A DNA stretch of 38,440 nucleotides, taken from positions 1 through 38,440 of the forward strand of contig JBEKVI010000051.1 in assembly GCA_049514215.1 (NCBI GenBank). The letters run 5' to 3'. The notes under the pieces were generated by a model. It had not been told where the DNA came from. It worked only from the letters and a program-made list of their open reading frames with translations, and made no database searches. A program made the translations under genes and the position numbers. Shown here piece after piece: positions 16,089-24,558 of the stretch (position 1 is its first letter; each line of letters starts with the position of its first letter). The DNA is from BOG-994 sp049514215. Its GTDB lineage: Bacteria > Pseudomonadota > Gammaproteobacteria > Burkholderiales > Burkholderiaceae_D.

Positions 16089-16457
16089 TTGACCAGTATG
16101 CCGCACGTCGCATTGATCCCGTTTGGCCCGCCCGCTGCGGATCCCGTCGTCTGGACACCGTCCGAGGTGCTGCAGGGTTCGGCCGAGCAGCGCGCCTGGA
16201 TCCTCTATGAGGACGCGACGCATGAATTTAGCGCCGGAATCTGGGAGTGCGATGACGGCAAGTGGACTGTGCATTACACCGAGCACGAATTCGTGCACAT
16301 GCTTTGCGGGCGCATTCGTATTGTGGATGGCGCCGGCATGGAACGCGAGGTGGGGCCGGGCGACAGCTTCGTCGTGCCTGCTGGCTTTGTTGGCACGTGG
16401 GAAGTCGTCGCGCCTGCCCGAAAGTATTTCGCGATTTACGAAAAGAAGGCGGACTAG
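16089..16457 (+). CDS. Small single-domain cupin
   Basis: 122 residues from TTG at 16089, or 119 from ATG at 16098. One cupin barrel is visible: HYTEHEFVHMLCGRIRIVDGAG followed by VGPGDSFVVPAGFVGTWEV, the pattern of the Cupin_3 (DUF861) group related to ureidoglycine aminohydrolase-like and ethanolamine-utilisation cupins. The gene ends 4 bases before the ureohydrolase start, so the two are likely cotranslated and act on the same pathway. The exact reaction is not known; it may be a small-molecule sensor or an isomerase-like enzyme. Confidence 0.82.
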   Translation: MTSMPHVALIPFGPPAADPVVWTPSEVLQGSAEQRAWILYEDATHEFSAGIWECDDGKWTVHYTEHEFVHMLCGRIRIVDGAGMEREVGPGDSFVVPAGFVGTWEVVAPARKYFAIYEKKAD

Positions 16458-16461
16458 GCGT

Positions 16462-17415
16462 TTGAAACACGACTTCGCCTATCTGACACAGGCCGGGTTT
16501 CTCGGTGCCGCCTTGGGAGGGCGCGGCGAGAAGCCTTACGCGATCGCCGGCATTGCCTATGACGGAGCCACTACGAATCGACCCGGGGCGCGCCTTGGCC
16601 CGGTTGCAATTCGCCGGGCGAGCCATCTCTTGTGTGACGCCGAGCACGATCTCTGGGCCTGTAGCCCTCGCGACGTGCTCGAAGACTACGGCGACTTGCG
16701 TACGCCAAACACCAGTCTTGAAGCCATGCGCGCCGAACTGGAACGCATCGCGCCGGCAATCGTGGGGCGCCATCATGTCTGCTGGCTCGGTGGTGACCAC
16801 TCGATCACCTTGCCGCTCTTGCGTGTCTACCGGGAGATGTATGGACAGCCCTTGGGGCTGGTCCATTTCGACGCGCATTGCGATACCTGGACAAGCCATG
16901 CGGGAGAGCCCTCCGGGCATGGAACCTGGGTCTACGAGGCCTTAAACGAGGGCCTCATCGTTCCTCAGGCCACGATCCAGATTGGACTTCGTTCGCCCGG
17001 GCCGCGCGAGGCCCGCGAGTACGTTCTCGCCAAGGGTGGCGCGATCTTTGATGGGCGCAGTCTTAGAGGGCTCGAGAAGGCGGCCGACCTCGCGCCGCAC
17101 CTGGCCGAAATCCGGCGGCGCATCGAGGTCGCCGGAAATCCGCCGGTCTACCTCTCGCTTGACATCGACTGCCTCGATCCCGGTTGCGCTCCGGGGACCG
17201 GAACGCCCGAGCCGGCCGGACTCAGTTCTGCCCAAGTGGTCACCTTCCTGGAAGGAATGATCGACCTTCCGTTTGCGGCCATGGACTGCGTCGAAGTGGC
17301 TCCCGCCTACGATCATGCAGAGCAGACGAGCCAGGTAGCGGCCTATCTCGTGTGGACTTATTTGTGCGCGCGCATGGCCTATCCGAACTCGCAGGCCCGC
17401 GGCGGCGGATCCTAG
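16462..17415 (+). CDS. Agmatinase/arginase-family ureohydrolase
   Basis: 317 residues from TTG at 16462. The frame is open far upstream through the cupin gene, but homology begins at KHDFAYLTQAGF, so the TTG is preferred. All manganese ligands of the family are visible: H113 in GGDHS, D137, H139 and D141 in FDAHCD, and D234 and D236 in SLDIDCLDP, followed by APGTGTPEPAGLS. The enzyme releases urea from a guanidino compound. Agmatine is the commonest substrate, but guanidinobutyrate, guanidinopropionate or a related substrate cannot be excluded. Position with a cupin and an MFS transporter suggests catabolism of an imported guanidino compound. Confidence 0.9.
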   Translation: MKHDFAYLTQAGFLGAALGGRGEKPYAIAGIAYDGATTNRPGARLGPVAIRRASHLLCDAEHDLWACSPRDVLEDYGDLRTPNTSLEAMRAELERIAPAIVGRHHVCWLGGDHSITLPLLRVYREMYGQPLGLVHFDAHCDTWTSHAGEPSGHGTWVYEALNEGLIVPQATIQIGLRSPGPREAREYVLAKGGAIFDGRSLRGLEKAADLAPHLAEIRRRIEVAGNPPVYLSLDIDCLDPGCAPGTGTPEPAGLSSAQVVTFLEGMIDLPFAAMDCVEVAPAYDHAEQTSQVAAYLVWTYLCARMAYPNSQARGGGS

Positions 17416-17439
17416 AGGGCGCAGGCGCACGACGCACGT

Positions 17440-17464
17440 GCGAGCCTGACAGGTCGCTGTTTTT
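17440..17464 (+). terminator. Probable intrinsic terminator after the ureohydrolase
   Basis: GCGA-G-CCT and AGG-TCGC form a short hairpin with one bulged G (17440-17457), followed by TGTTTTT. It lies 25 bases after the stop and separates the cupin-ureohydrolase unit from the transporter gene. Confidence 0.5.
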
Positions 17465-17605
17465 AGCCGCCCGTCCCATCAATTTCGTTTGCGTCCGCTC
17501 CATGCAGAAGGTAATCTCTACGCGCCAGCGGAGGAGCCCATGCCCGTTGGCTTTCATATCCATCATGATGGCGTGCCCCGCAGGATCGGGCCGCGGAGTG
17601 CCGCA

Positions 17606-18835
17606 ATGACATCTGTAGTGGGCCCGCTGGGTAAGCCGTCGCCGCACCCAGTCGTTTTTCTCGTGCTCGTGACGCCGTTTGGCGTCATGAGCGGCTACCT
17701 CACCGTCGCTTTAACCTATCTCCTGTCCAAGGCAGGCCTGTCGGTAGAGGAGATCGCTAGCCTGATCTTCGTCAGTTTCCTGCCGCAGACGTGGAAGTTC
17801 CTCTGGGCACCGGTACCTGACACCACGCTCTCCCGCAAGACCTGGTATCTCATTGCAGCGGTCACGAGTGCTCTGGGCATCTATGCCATGGGGGTCGTGC
17901 CTGCGATGCCCAAATACCTCACTGTGCTCTACGCGGTGGTGTTCGTCTCGAACGTGGCTTCGACTTTTCTTGCCATGGCCGTCGAGAGTCTGATCGTCTT
18001 CTCGACCCCTCCGAATCAGCATGGTCGGGCGGGCGGCTGGTATCAGGCGGGCAACCTCGGGGGTGGGGGGATCGGTGGCGGCCTTGGTCTGTGGCTTGCG
18101 CAGAATCTGGCTGAGCCGTGGATGGCTGGTGCGATCCTCGCCGTTTTGTGCATGGCTTGCGCGGTGGGTCTTTTTTTTGTTGCCGAACCCGAACCCGCCG
18201 ATCGCTCGCAGCGTTACGTGGTGCGCCTCGTCACCCTGGCAAAAGATCTGTGGACTGTGGTGCGTTCGCGTCTGGGCGTTTTGGCCGCCTTGATTTGCCT
18301 TCTGCCCATCGGCAGTGGCGCCGCGAGCGGGTTGTGGTCAGCGCTGGCCGACGACTGGCATGCGTCGGCCAACACGGTGGCCTTAGTCAACGGCGTCCTC
18401 GGTGGGGTGATTTCCGCAATCGGATGTCTCGTCGGTGGCTACATTTCCGACCGAATCGACCGCAAGACGGGATATGCCCTCTACGGGGTTCTTCAGGCCC
18501 TATGCGCCATCGCGATGGCACTGGCTCCGCGGACCGAGGCGATGTTCGCCATCTTCACCCTGCTTTATGCGTTTATCGCTGGCCTGACCTATGCCGGTTT
18601 TTCCGCGCTGGTTCTAGAGGCCATCGGATTGGGGGCTGCGGCGACAAAGTACAACGTGCTCGCATCGCTTGCCAACATGCCCATCGCAGGGATGACCCTG
18701 GTGGACGGCTGGGCGCAAAATCGCTTTGGAACGAGCGGGATGCTCTATGTCGAAGCGGCTTGCGGGGTCGCCGGAATCCTGATTTACCTGGGCGCAGCCG
18801 CTGTCCGCATCAAGCGTGTGGCCGTTGCGCTCTAG
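17606..18835 (+). CDS. AmpG/PAT-like MFS transporter
   Basis: 409 residues from ATG at 17606 (GGAG 7 nt upstream); ATG at 17540 is an alternative that adds 22 residues with no membrane features. About 12 hydrophobic segments are present. The first helix region (GVMSGYLTVALTYLLSKAGLS), WKFLWAPVPD and the glycine-rich GGGGIGGGLG helix are typical of AmpG-like peptide-acetyl-CoA-transporter family members. GYISDRIDRKTGY matches the MFS loop motif between helices. AmpG imports muropeptides, but many relatives have other substrates, and the neighbouring ureohydrolase suggests a different cargo. A terminator-like hairpin precedes it. Confidence 0.85.
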   Translation: MTSVVGPLGKPSPHPVVFLVLVTPFGVMSGYLTVALTYLLSKAGLSVEEIASLIFVSFLPQTWKFLWAPVPDTTLSRKTWYLIAAVTSALGIYAMGVVPAMPKYLTVLYAVVFVSNVASTFLAMAVESLIVFSTPPNQHGRAGGWYQAGNLGGGGIGGGLGLWLAQNLAEPWMAGAILAVLCMACAVGLFFVAEPEPADRSQRYVVRLVTLAKDLWTVVRSRLGVLAALICLLPIGSGAASGLWSALADDWHASANTVALVNGVLGGVISAIGCLVGGYISDRIDRKTGYALYGVLQALCAIAMALAPRTEAMFAIFTLLYAFIAGLTYAGFSALVLEAIGLGAAATKYNVLASLANMPIAGMTLVDGWAQNRFGTSGMLYVEAACGVAGILIYLGAAAVRIKRVAVAL

Positions 18836-18866
18836 CCTTGTCGACAGCCGAAAAACGAGGCTAGGT

Positions 18867-19478
18867 TCACCAGAGTGAAGTCCGGGCCCGCTCGGGCCAT
18901 TGTCGGTCGTATTGCTCGCCGTCGATACGCTGCGACGTCATTGCAGCGAGAATCTCGCCCGGACTGGGGAGGTTCTTGGCGTCTGCATGGTGCTCCGGGT
19001 TCCACAGATCCGAGCGCAAAATGGCCCGCGCACATTGGAAATAGACCGCATCGACCAAAATGACCACGACGCAACGGGGTAGCGCGCCACCCATGGCAAA
19101 CGACGCGCACAGTTCTACATCGGTGTCGATATAGGCGCGTCCGTTGACTCGAAGAGTCGTGCCTGACCCTGGAATCAGAAACAGCAGCGCGACTCGCGGA
19201 TCGCGCACGATGTTGCGCAGACTATCAGTGCGGTTGTTTCCGCGTCGGTCGGGCAACAAAAGAGTCCGCTCGTCGCGCACCTTCACAAATCCCTTCTGGT
19301 CGCCGCGCGGCGAGCAGTCCAAACCCTCGGGGCCTGCCGTGGCGAGCGCCGCGAATGGCGAGGCGGCAAGGATGCGTTGGTATTCGGCAGTGATGTGATC
19401 TGCGACCTTCACGAGCGCGGCTTCGCCCGGGGGTCCGTATAACTCCTCCAACTGCTCGATGGATTGAATGCGGGTCAT
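18867..19478 (-). CDS. PPOX-type FMN flavoprotein (pyridoxamine-phosphate-oxidase-like)
   Basis: 203 residues. FAALATAGPEGLDCSPRGDQKGFVKV, LLLPDRRGNNRTDSLRNIVRDPRVALLFLIPGSGTTLRVNGRA and the C-terminal QCARAILRSDLWNP match the split-barrel flavin-binding family often annotated as MSMEG_1061-like. The family binds FMN or F420 and usually reduces small organic molecules; a role in PLP synthesis is unlikely. It converges with the transporter gene, with only about 30 bases between stops. Confidence 0.88.
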   Translation of the reverse strand: MTRIQSIEQLEELYGPPGEAALVKVADHITAEYQRILAASPFAALATAGPEGLDCSPRGDQKGFVKVRDERTLLLPDRRGNNRTDSLRNIVRDPRVALLFLIPGSGTTLRVNGRAYIDTDVELCASFAMGGALPRCVVVILVDAVYFQCARAILRSDLWNPEHHADAKNLPSPGEILAAMTSQRIDGEQYDRQWPERARTSLW

Positions 19479-19577
19479 GTGCGCTCACAGTGGTCCGTGG
19501 GTTTTTCCATGCTTAGTGTGCCATACCCGCATCTGCCGACATCATTTCGCCCCGGATCTCAGCGGCGCTGCGATCAG

Positions 19578-20180
19578 CTAGGGATGCGGTGGTGGCGGGG
19601 GTGGCTGGCCCGGCGCAGGCTTTTTGGCGTCATCGGGATTGGTCGGAACCTTCAAGCCCGGGATGAGATAATAGTTCAGAAGCTCAAAGAATCGATCGTA
19701 GAAAGTGTCCGCGTGAATCGTCTCGCTCGCGACTTTGACCATGGAGTCATCGCTCGCGCCAAACGGCAGCGAAATGGCTCCGACCGCACCCACGCCCAGT
19801 CCTGCCGAGCTTGACACCTTCTTGATTGCGAAGCGTTCTTGTAGCGCGTTCACGAAGGCGGTGCTGGTCTTGTCGTCTTTGTCACTTCCGGCACACACGA
19901 CGTGAAACGCGATCTCCATGTGGGTTTCGGCGTCTTGCTGGAAGCTCTTGCGCGCGTCTATCGAATCGGACTTGGCTTCGTTGATGACATATCCTTGGCT
20001 TAACAGAGCACGTCGTGCTGCCTCACAAGTCGCGCCGGATTCCGCCGCGAAGTGGTGAGAATAGGGGCTCTCGGTGGCGAAGGTCTCTTGATCGTAAAAG
20101 GGCTTGGGCGTCGAGCAACCCAAAAGAAGCGCCGCCGCCAGGAAGGCGACAACGCGAAAACGCTGGTCTAGAAGGGACAT
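19578..20180 (-). CDS. DUF2242-family lipoprotein
   Basis: 200 residues. A signal peptide ends in the lipobox LLGC with Cys 22, so the protein is lipid-anchored in the envelope. The mature part has a TCEAARRALLSQGYVINEAKSDSIDARKSFQ segment and an HADTFYDRFFELLNYYL segment typical of DUF2242, a family mostly found in betaproteobacteria. The tail is a PPPPPPHP-rich tract. Function unknown. It stands alone on the minus strand, divergent from the SH3 protein gene. Confidence 0.85.
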   Translation of the reverse strand: MSLLDQRFRVVAFLAAALLLGCSTPKPFYDQETFATESPYSHHFAAESGATCEAARRALLSQGYVINEAKSDSIDARKSFQQDAETHMEIAFHVVCAGSDKDDKTSTAFVNALQERFAIKKVSSSAGLGVGAVGAISLPFGASDDSMVKVASETIHADTFYDRFFELLNYYLIPGLKVPTNPDDAKKPAPGQPPPPPPHP

Positions 20181-20516
20181 GAATCGATATTTCCTGAAAT
20201 AGCCCCTGAAACGGGGTTCTGAATTGACTGCAACTCAGACCTTACTTGCGTTCTGAAGTTTTGAATTGCAGGGCCGACCGGCAACCTTGGGCACGCCTCT
20301 GACGCGAAGCCAAGGCCGAATTCTTCCTCTGATCCGATGTCGGTATCAATGCGAGCGACTCGGCGTGAAAGCCAGTCGGAAGACGGTGTGCGCGGTTCAC
20401 TTTGCGATGCCGTACCGCATTACCTGGCATTCTACCCGCCCGTGAAGGGGTAATCCCGGTTGCGCAGGCCAAGCCCTGGAGTTAGGCTCGCTTCATACCC
20501 GATGAGGACTCGCACG
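20181..20516. other. Divergent intergenic region
   Basis: About 335 bases between the lipoprotein and SH3 genes, expected to hold both promoters. AGGAAA upstream of the lipoprotein ATG is a plausible ribosome-binding site. A 76-codon minus-strand frame at 20242-20472 lacks a convincing start signal or recognisable composition, so it is not called. Confidence 0.4.
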
Positions 20517-21095
20517 ATGAACCGCACCGTTCTGCTTTTTTGGCTGGGACTTCTGTCGACGGCACCGGCGTGGGGCGCGCCGGCATATACGTTGAAATCG
20601 GTGAACGTGCGCGCAGGTCCTGCCCGCGACTATCCGCTGGTGGCGCAGCTTCCACCTGGCGCCACACTGGAAGTTGGCGGTTGCTTGAATGGCTACAGCT
20701 GGTGCGATGTCTATGCGGGGCCCCTTCGCGGCTGGGTGTACGCGGGCAATCTCGGTTATCCGTACCAGGGGCAGGAGGTGCCGATCCTGGGTTATGGACC
20801 CACCCTGGCGTTGCCGATCGTTACCTTTTCGCTAGGCGCTTACTGGGACCAGTACTATCGTGGTCGGCCCTGGTACGGGAGACGCTCGCAGTTTCTGCAT
20901 CGACCCCCGCCGCGCCCCGGGATTCGGCCGTCTCCACCGCGACCGGCCCCGCGGCCGCCTGGGCCACCACCTCGGCCGATTCCGCATCCCGGAGCCGGGC
21001 CGGGTCCTCGTCCTCCAGGCCGACCCCCGGCGGGGCCGCGACCACCGGCACCGCGGCCCTCCCGGCCCGATGGGAGACCTGACTCGCGACCCTAG
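20517..21095 (+). CDS. Secreted SH3-domain protein with Pro/Arg-rich tail
   Basis: 192 residues from ATG at 20517, chosen because it gives a compact signal peptide (MNRTVLLFWLGLLSTAPAWG) and has GAGG about 9 nt upstream. An SH3b domain spans about 24-95 (LKSVNVRAGPARDYPLVAQL, WCDVYAGPLRGWVYAGNLGY). A short hydrophobic segment and GRPWYGRR follow, then a 60-residue Pro/Arg/Gly-rich tail. Bacterial SH3b domains usually bind peptidoglycan or act in the envelope; this family of short proline-tailed proteins is uncharacterised. The tail is compositionally biased and likely disordered. Confidence 0.82.
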   Translation: MNRTVLLFWLGLLSTAPAWGAPAYTLKSVNVRAGPARDYPLVAQLPPGATLEVGGCLNGYSWCDVYAGPLRGWVYAGNLGYPYQGQEVPILGYGPTLALPIVTFSLGAYWDQYYRGRPWYGRRSQFLHRPPPRPGIRPSPPRPAPRPPGPPPRPIPHPGAGPGPRPPGRPPAGPRPPAPRPSRPDGRPDSRP

Positions 21096-21316
21096 GCGGA
21101 GTGTGGGGCCCCGCTCCGTGCGCTCGACCCTGTCTATCGCTTGCCGTGGATTGCCAAGCTGGCCTTGAGTGACAGATTCTGAGCAGACTCGCGTCCGTTT
21201 GCAGCTTCAGTGATCATTTTTGGGGTTCGGGATGCCATTCTCTGCTGGCACCGTCGCCACCTATGGGACGGTCGCCGTGGCGTCGCCAGGGCGTGTCTTA
21301 ATCCTGAAGGAGTCAC

Positions 21317-21619
21317 ATGATGCCAATCCATTTTTCTGATGTTCGCGAAAGCATTTTGTGGAGGCGTGTCGGGGCGCTTGCCTGGAGCATGGGCAATCAG
21401 AAGAACGACAATCCATTTCGCAAGTACCTCAGCGTCTTGGAGCCCGAGGGTGTGCCGACGGCAACCTGGCTCAACAAGATGCGCGCCTGGGATCAAGGCT
21501 GGGAAGGTGCAGCGGCGCGCGCCAAGCCACGCCGCGAATCCCTGGGTCGGATCTACCTACCGCGCAGCCGCTGGGTCCGGTTTGCGGCCGAGGTGGTCAA
21601 TGCACACCGTAAGCCCTAA
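21317..21619 (+). CDS. Uncharacterised 100-residue basic protein
   Basis: The ATG at 21317 (a second ATG follows directly) has a strong AAGGAG ribosome-binding site 5 nt upstream, which supports a real gene. The product is basic and Trp-rich (WRRVGALAWSMG, TWLNKMRAWDQGWEG), with no signal peptide or known motif. About 220 bases separate it from the SH3 gene, including a GGGGCCCC-centred inverted repeat near 21100-21120. The LtrA gene converges on it 58 bases away. I do not recognise a family. Confidence 0.6.
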   Translation: MMPIHFSDVRESILWRRVGALAWSMGNQKNDNPFRKYLSVLEPEGVPTATWLNKMRAWDQGWEGAAARAKPRRESLGRIYLPRSRWVRFAAEVVNAHRKP

Positions 21620-21677
21620 GGCACATGCGCGGAAGGGTCCATGCATTCGGACCAGCCGATCGCTCCTGCATGAGGAC

Positions 21678-22853
21678 TCAGGTGCTCGGTGGAGGCCTAT
21701 CCTCGCGGGGGATTCGATGGCCTTCCAGGGCCGCGACGGCTACGAGGATGAGTGCGAGCAGGCCCCCGATCATCAGTCGATCGGTTTGAAACCCCAGCGG
21801 TATCAAGATCAAAAGGGCGATACCACCGGCGATGTGCGAGACGGGCGTGCGGGAGTAGACCATCTTCTTGTAGAGGCCATTGCCCAACAGGTAGAGCAGT
21901 GGGCCAAGCACCAGCACCGTGATCGTGGGAATCCGAATGCGTGTGGCGGGCTCCGCAATGATGAGTTCGTTGGCGACCGCGACCACAATGATCCCGCCTA
22001 TGAGGGTGACGTGGACATAGTGGAAGCAGGCGCCCATGCGGCCCGGATCCCCGGACCGTTCTATTTTGGCGGCTCCATCCGAACTTCCGCTATCGAAGTA
22101 GATCCACCACAAACTTATGCTGATGAGGAGGGCCACCGCAGTCGCAATGAGCGTCGGAACGCTCCAGTGCGCCTGACTGAGACTGGCACCGGTCACAAGC
22201 ACGGATTCGCCCAATGCCATCATGACGAAGAGTTGGCAGCGTTCGGCGATGTGGCCCCCATCGATGGTCCAGTCCGTCGTCTTGGACCGACCGAGACCTG
22301 GAAGCCAGAAGCCAAACATGGGTGAGACGTACTCGCAAAGTACCGCCAACGCCCACAATCCGAGCCGGATTGCGCCATCGGCCTGGCTGCCGCTCAACCA
22401 CAGCACTGCAGAAATGCAAAGCCATCCCAGAATGCGCTGAAAGTTGGGCGCGAGCGCGTGCTTGGGGCCCAAAAGGTAGAGCACGAACAGGGTGCGCCCA
22501 ACCTGGATGGTCACGTAACCTGCTGCGAACATCAGTCCCCTCTCCCCGTAAGCATCGGGAATGGCTGCCGCAACGAAGAGCCCGATACCCATGATGATAA
22601 AAAGCATGAAGCGCATCGCGAGAATGCGGGGGTTGCACCAGTTGGTGACCCAGCAGGTGTATTGCCAGCCGAGCCAGACGGCAAACCAAAGAACGAGCGT
22701 CTGGAACACGTTAACGAGGGTCAGATTCTCGAGGAGCCGATGCGACAATTGGGTTACGGCAAATGCATAAATCAGATCAAAGAACAGTTCCTCGTTGGTC
22801 ACACGGGGGCCATCTTCGTCGCGCGTTCGCAGAAAGTTTCGGTGGGGCGTCAT
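21678..22853 (-). CDS. LtrA-family membrane protein
   Basis: 391 residues with about 11 hydrophobic segments. The N-terminus NEELFFDLIYAFAVTQLSH and the WQYTCWVTNWCNP region are typical of the low-temperature-requirement protein A family (LtrA), named from Listeria. A later ALGESVLVTGASLSQ segment is also a family hallmark. Molecular function is unknown. The short soluble N-terminus is normal. Its upstream region is shared with the amidase gene, which points the other way. Confidence 0.9.
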   Translation of the reverse strand: MTPHRNFLRTRDEDGPRVTNEELFFDLIYAFAVTQLSHRLLENLTLVNVFQTLVLWFAVWLGWQYTCWVTNWCNPRILAMRFMLFIIMGIGLFVAAAIPDAYGERGLMFAAGYVTIQVGRTLFVLYLLGPKHALAPNFQRILGWLCISAVLWLSGSQADGAIRLGLWALAVLCEYVSPMFGFWLPGLGRSKTTDWTIDGGHIAERCQLFVMMALGESVLVTGASLSQAHWSVPTLIATAVALLISISLWWIYFDSGSSDGAAKIERSGDPGRMGACFHYVHVTLIGGIIVVAVANELIIAEPATRIRIPTITVLVLGPLLYLLGNGLYKKMVYSRTPVSHIAGGIALLILIPLGFQTDRLMIGGLLALILVAVAALEGHRIPREDRPPPST

Positions 22854-23013
22854 GGTTGGTTCAGATTCGAAGAGCCGGGATCTCTAACGGCTTCCATGAT
22901 ACGTAAATCGCAGTCGAGCCGCCCTTTAGTGCCACGAGCCCGTCCTGCAGGGCTTTACCGAGGGCCCTCACGGCCTCAATATAGAAGTCCGCTCACAATC
23001 CCTTTCAATCCTC

Positions 23014-24558
23014 ATGCCGCAAGTCTCGCGTGAAGACCCCATCGCTACCCCCTGCGCGTTGTCACACGCCGTATCGAGCGCGGCAACCCAAGCCGCGCGA
23101 AGCGCGAGCGAGATCACCTCGCTGAGTGCCTGTGAACTCTCCGAAGCGATTCACGCGCGGCGTATCTCGTGCCGCGAGGTGATGCACGCTTACCTCGATC
23201 AGATCGCCCGGATCAACGTCCAGGTCAACGCGCTGGTCTCCCTGGTTGACGAGGAGCGGCTCCTGGGCGAGGCCGACGAGCGCGACCGTCAACTGGGCGC
23301 CGGCCAGTCGATGGGATGGATGCACGGCTTTCCGCATGCGATCAAGGACCTTCTCGATACGGCAGGCATTCGCACCACACGCGGTTCTCCCTTGTTCCGC
23401 GATGTCGTGCCAACGAGCGATGCGATCGTCGTCGAGCGCATCCGAGCCGCTGGCGCGATTCTGATCGGCAAGACCAATGTCCCCGAATTTGGCTTGGGCT
23501 CGCACACGTACAACCCCGTGTTTGGTACGACCTTTAATGCCTACGATCAATCCAGGACCGCCGGAGGCAGCAGCGGAGGCGCCGCGGTGGCCCTCGCGTT
23601 GCATCTGGTTCCCGTGGCCGACGGGAGCGACATGATGGGGTCGCTGCGCAATCCGGCGGCGTTTAACCACGTCTTGGGACTGCGACCGTCCCTGGGCAGG
23701 GTTCCGTCCGGTCCCGCTCCTGAAGTCTTCTTCAAGCAGTTGAGTACCGAAGGCCCGATGGGTCGAACCGTCGGCGATGTGGCACTCCTGCTCTCAGTCA
23801 TCGCCGGGTTCGACTCTCGAGCGCCGCTTAGCCGAGACCAGGATCCGGCCCGCTTCACGGCGACGCTCGAACGCAGCGTGACCGGCACTCGCGTTGGATG
23901 GCTGGGAAATCTGGGAGGTCGCCTCGCCATGGAAGCGGGCGTGCTCGATGTCTGCGAGGGCGCGCTGGCGCGCCTGTCGGATTGCGGCTGCATTATCGAG
24001 GAAGTCCTGCCGGAGTTTTCCTTCGACCGGCTGTGGGATTGCTGGGTGACTCTGCGCCATTGGTACGTTGCCGGCACCCACGCCGAGCTCTATGCCCAGC
24101 CCGAGAAGCGTGCGCTTTTCAAGCCCGAGGCGGCGTGGGAGATCGAGGAAGGGCTCAAGCTCCGTGGCATCGAGGTTTCGCGCGCGGCGGCGGACCGTTC
24201 CCAATGGTACGCGGTCTTGCGCACGCTTTTCGAGCGCTTCGACTTCCTCGCCATCCCTTCGGCTCAGGTGTTTCCCTTTGAAGCCGCCCTGCACTGGCCC
24301 AAGGTCATCGCGGGTCGAACCATGGATACCTACCATCGCTGGATGGAGGTGGTGATCGGAGCGACCTTGGCGGGCCTGCCGGCCATGAGCGTTCCTGCGG
24401 GCTTTGGCGCCGCAGGTCTGCCCATGGGGATCCAGATCATCGGTCCTCCCCGCGGGGACTGGGAGGTGCTGCAACTCGCTTTTGCCCTCGAGAAGGCTGT
24501 GGGTGGATTCGTGCGTCCGCCCGCCCTCATCAAACCAGGATCGAGCGTCCTAGCCTAG
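23014..24558 (+). CDS. Amidase-signature hydrolase
   Basis: 514 residues from ATG at 23014. The Ser-cisSer-Lys machinery of the amidase-signature family is in place: K111 (HAIKDLLDTAG), cis-Ser 186 in GGSSGG, and nucleophile S210. The glycine-rich motif before the nucleophile reads DMMGS where relatives usually have DMGGS or DTGGS, a Met in the oxyanion-hole turn. The C-terminus is well conserved (AGLPAMSVPAGFG, GLPMGIQIIGPP). Substrate unknown. The stop overlaps the end of the convergent acyl-CoA synthetase by 9 bases. Confidence 0.93.
   Translation: MPQVSREDPIATPCALSHAVSSAATQAARSASEITSLSACELSEAIHARRISCREVMHAYLDQIARINVQVNALVSLVDEERLLGEADERDRQLGAGQSMGWMHGFPHAIKDLLDTAGIRTTRGSPLFRDVVPTSDAIVVERIRAAGAILIGKTNVPEFGLGSHTYNPVFGTTFNAYDQSRTAGGSSGGAAVALALHLVPVADGSDMMGSLRNPAAFNHVLGLRPSLGRVPSGPAPEVFFKQLSTEGPMGRTVGDVALLLSVIAGFDSRAPLSRDQDPARFTATLERSVTGTRVGWLGNLGGRLAMEAGVLDVCEGALARLSDCGCIIEEVLPEFSFDRLWDCWVTLRHWYVAGTHAELYAQPEKRALFKPEAAWEIEEGLKLRGIEVSRAAADRSQWYAVLRTLFERFDFLAIPSAQVFPFEAALHWPKVIAGRTMDTYHRWMEVVIGATLAGLPAMSVPAGFGAAGLPMGIQIIGPPRGDWEVLQLAFALEKAVGGFVRPPALIKPGSSVLA

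Noticed and set aside
16123..16461. N-terminal extension of the ureohydrolase frame
   Set aside because: It overlaps the cupin gene in another frame; family similarity begins only at the TTG at 16462.
20242..20472. 76-codon minus-strand gene
   Set aside because: No ribosome-binding site, motif or composition to support it; lies in a divergent promoter region.
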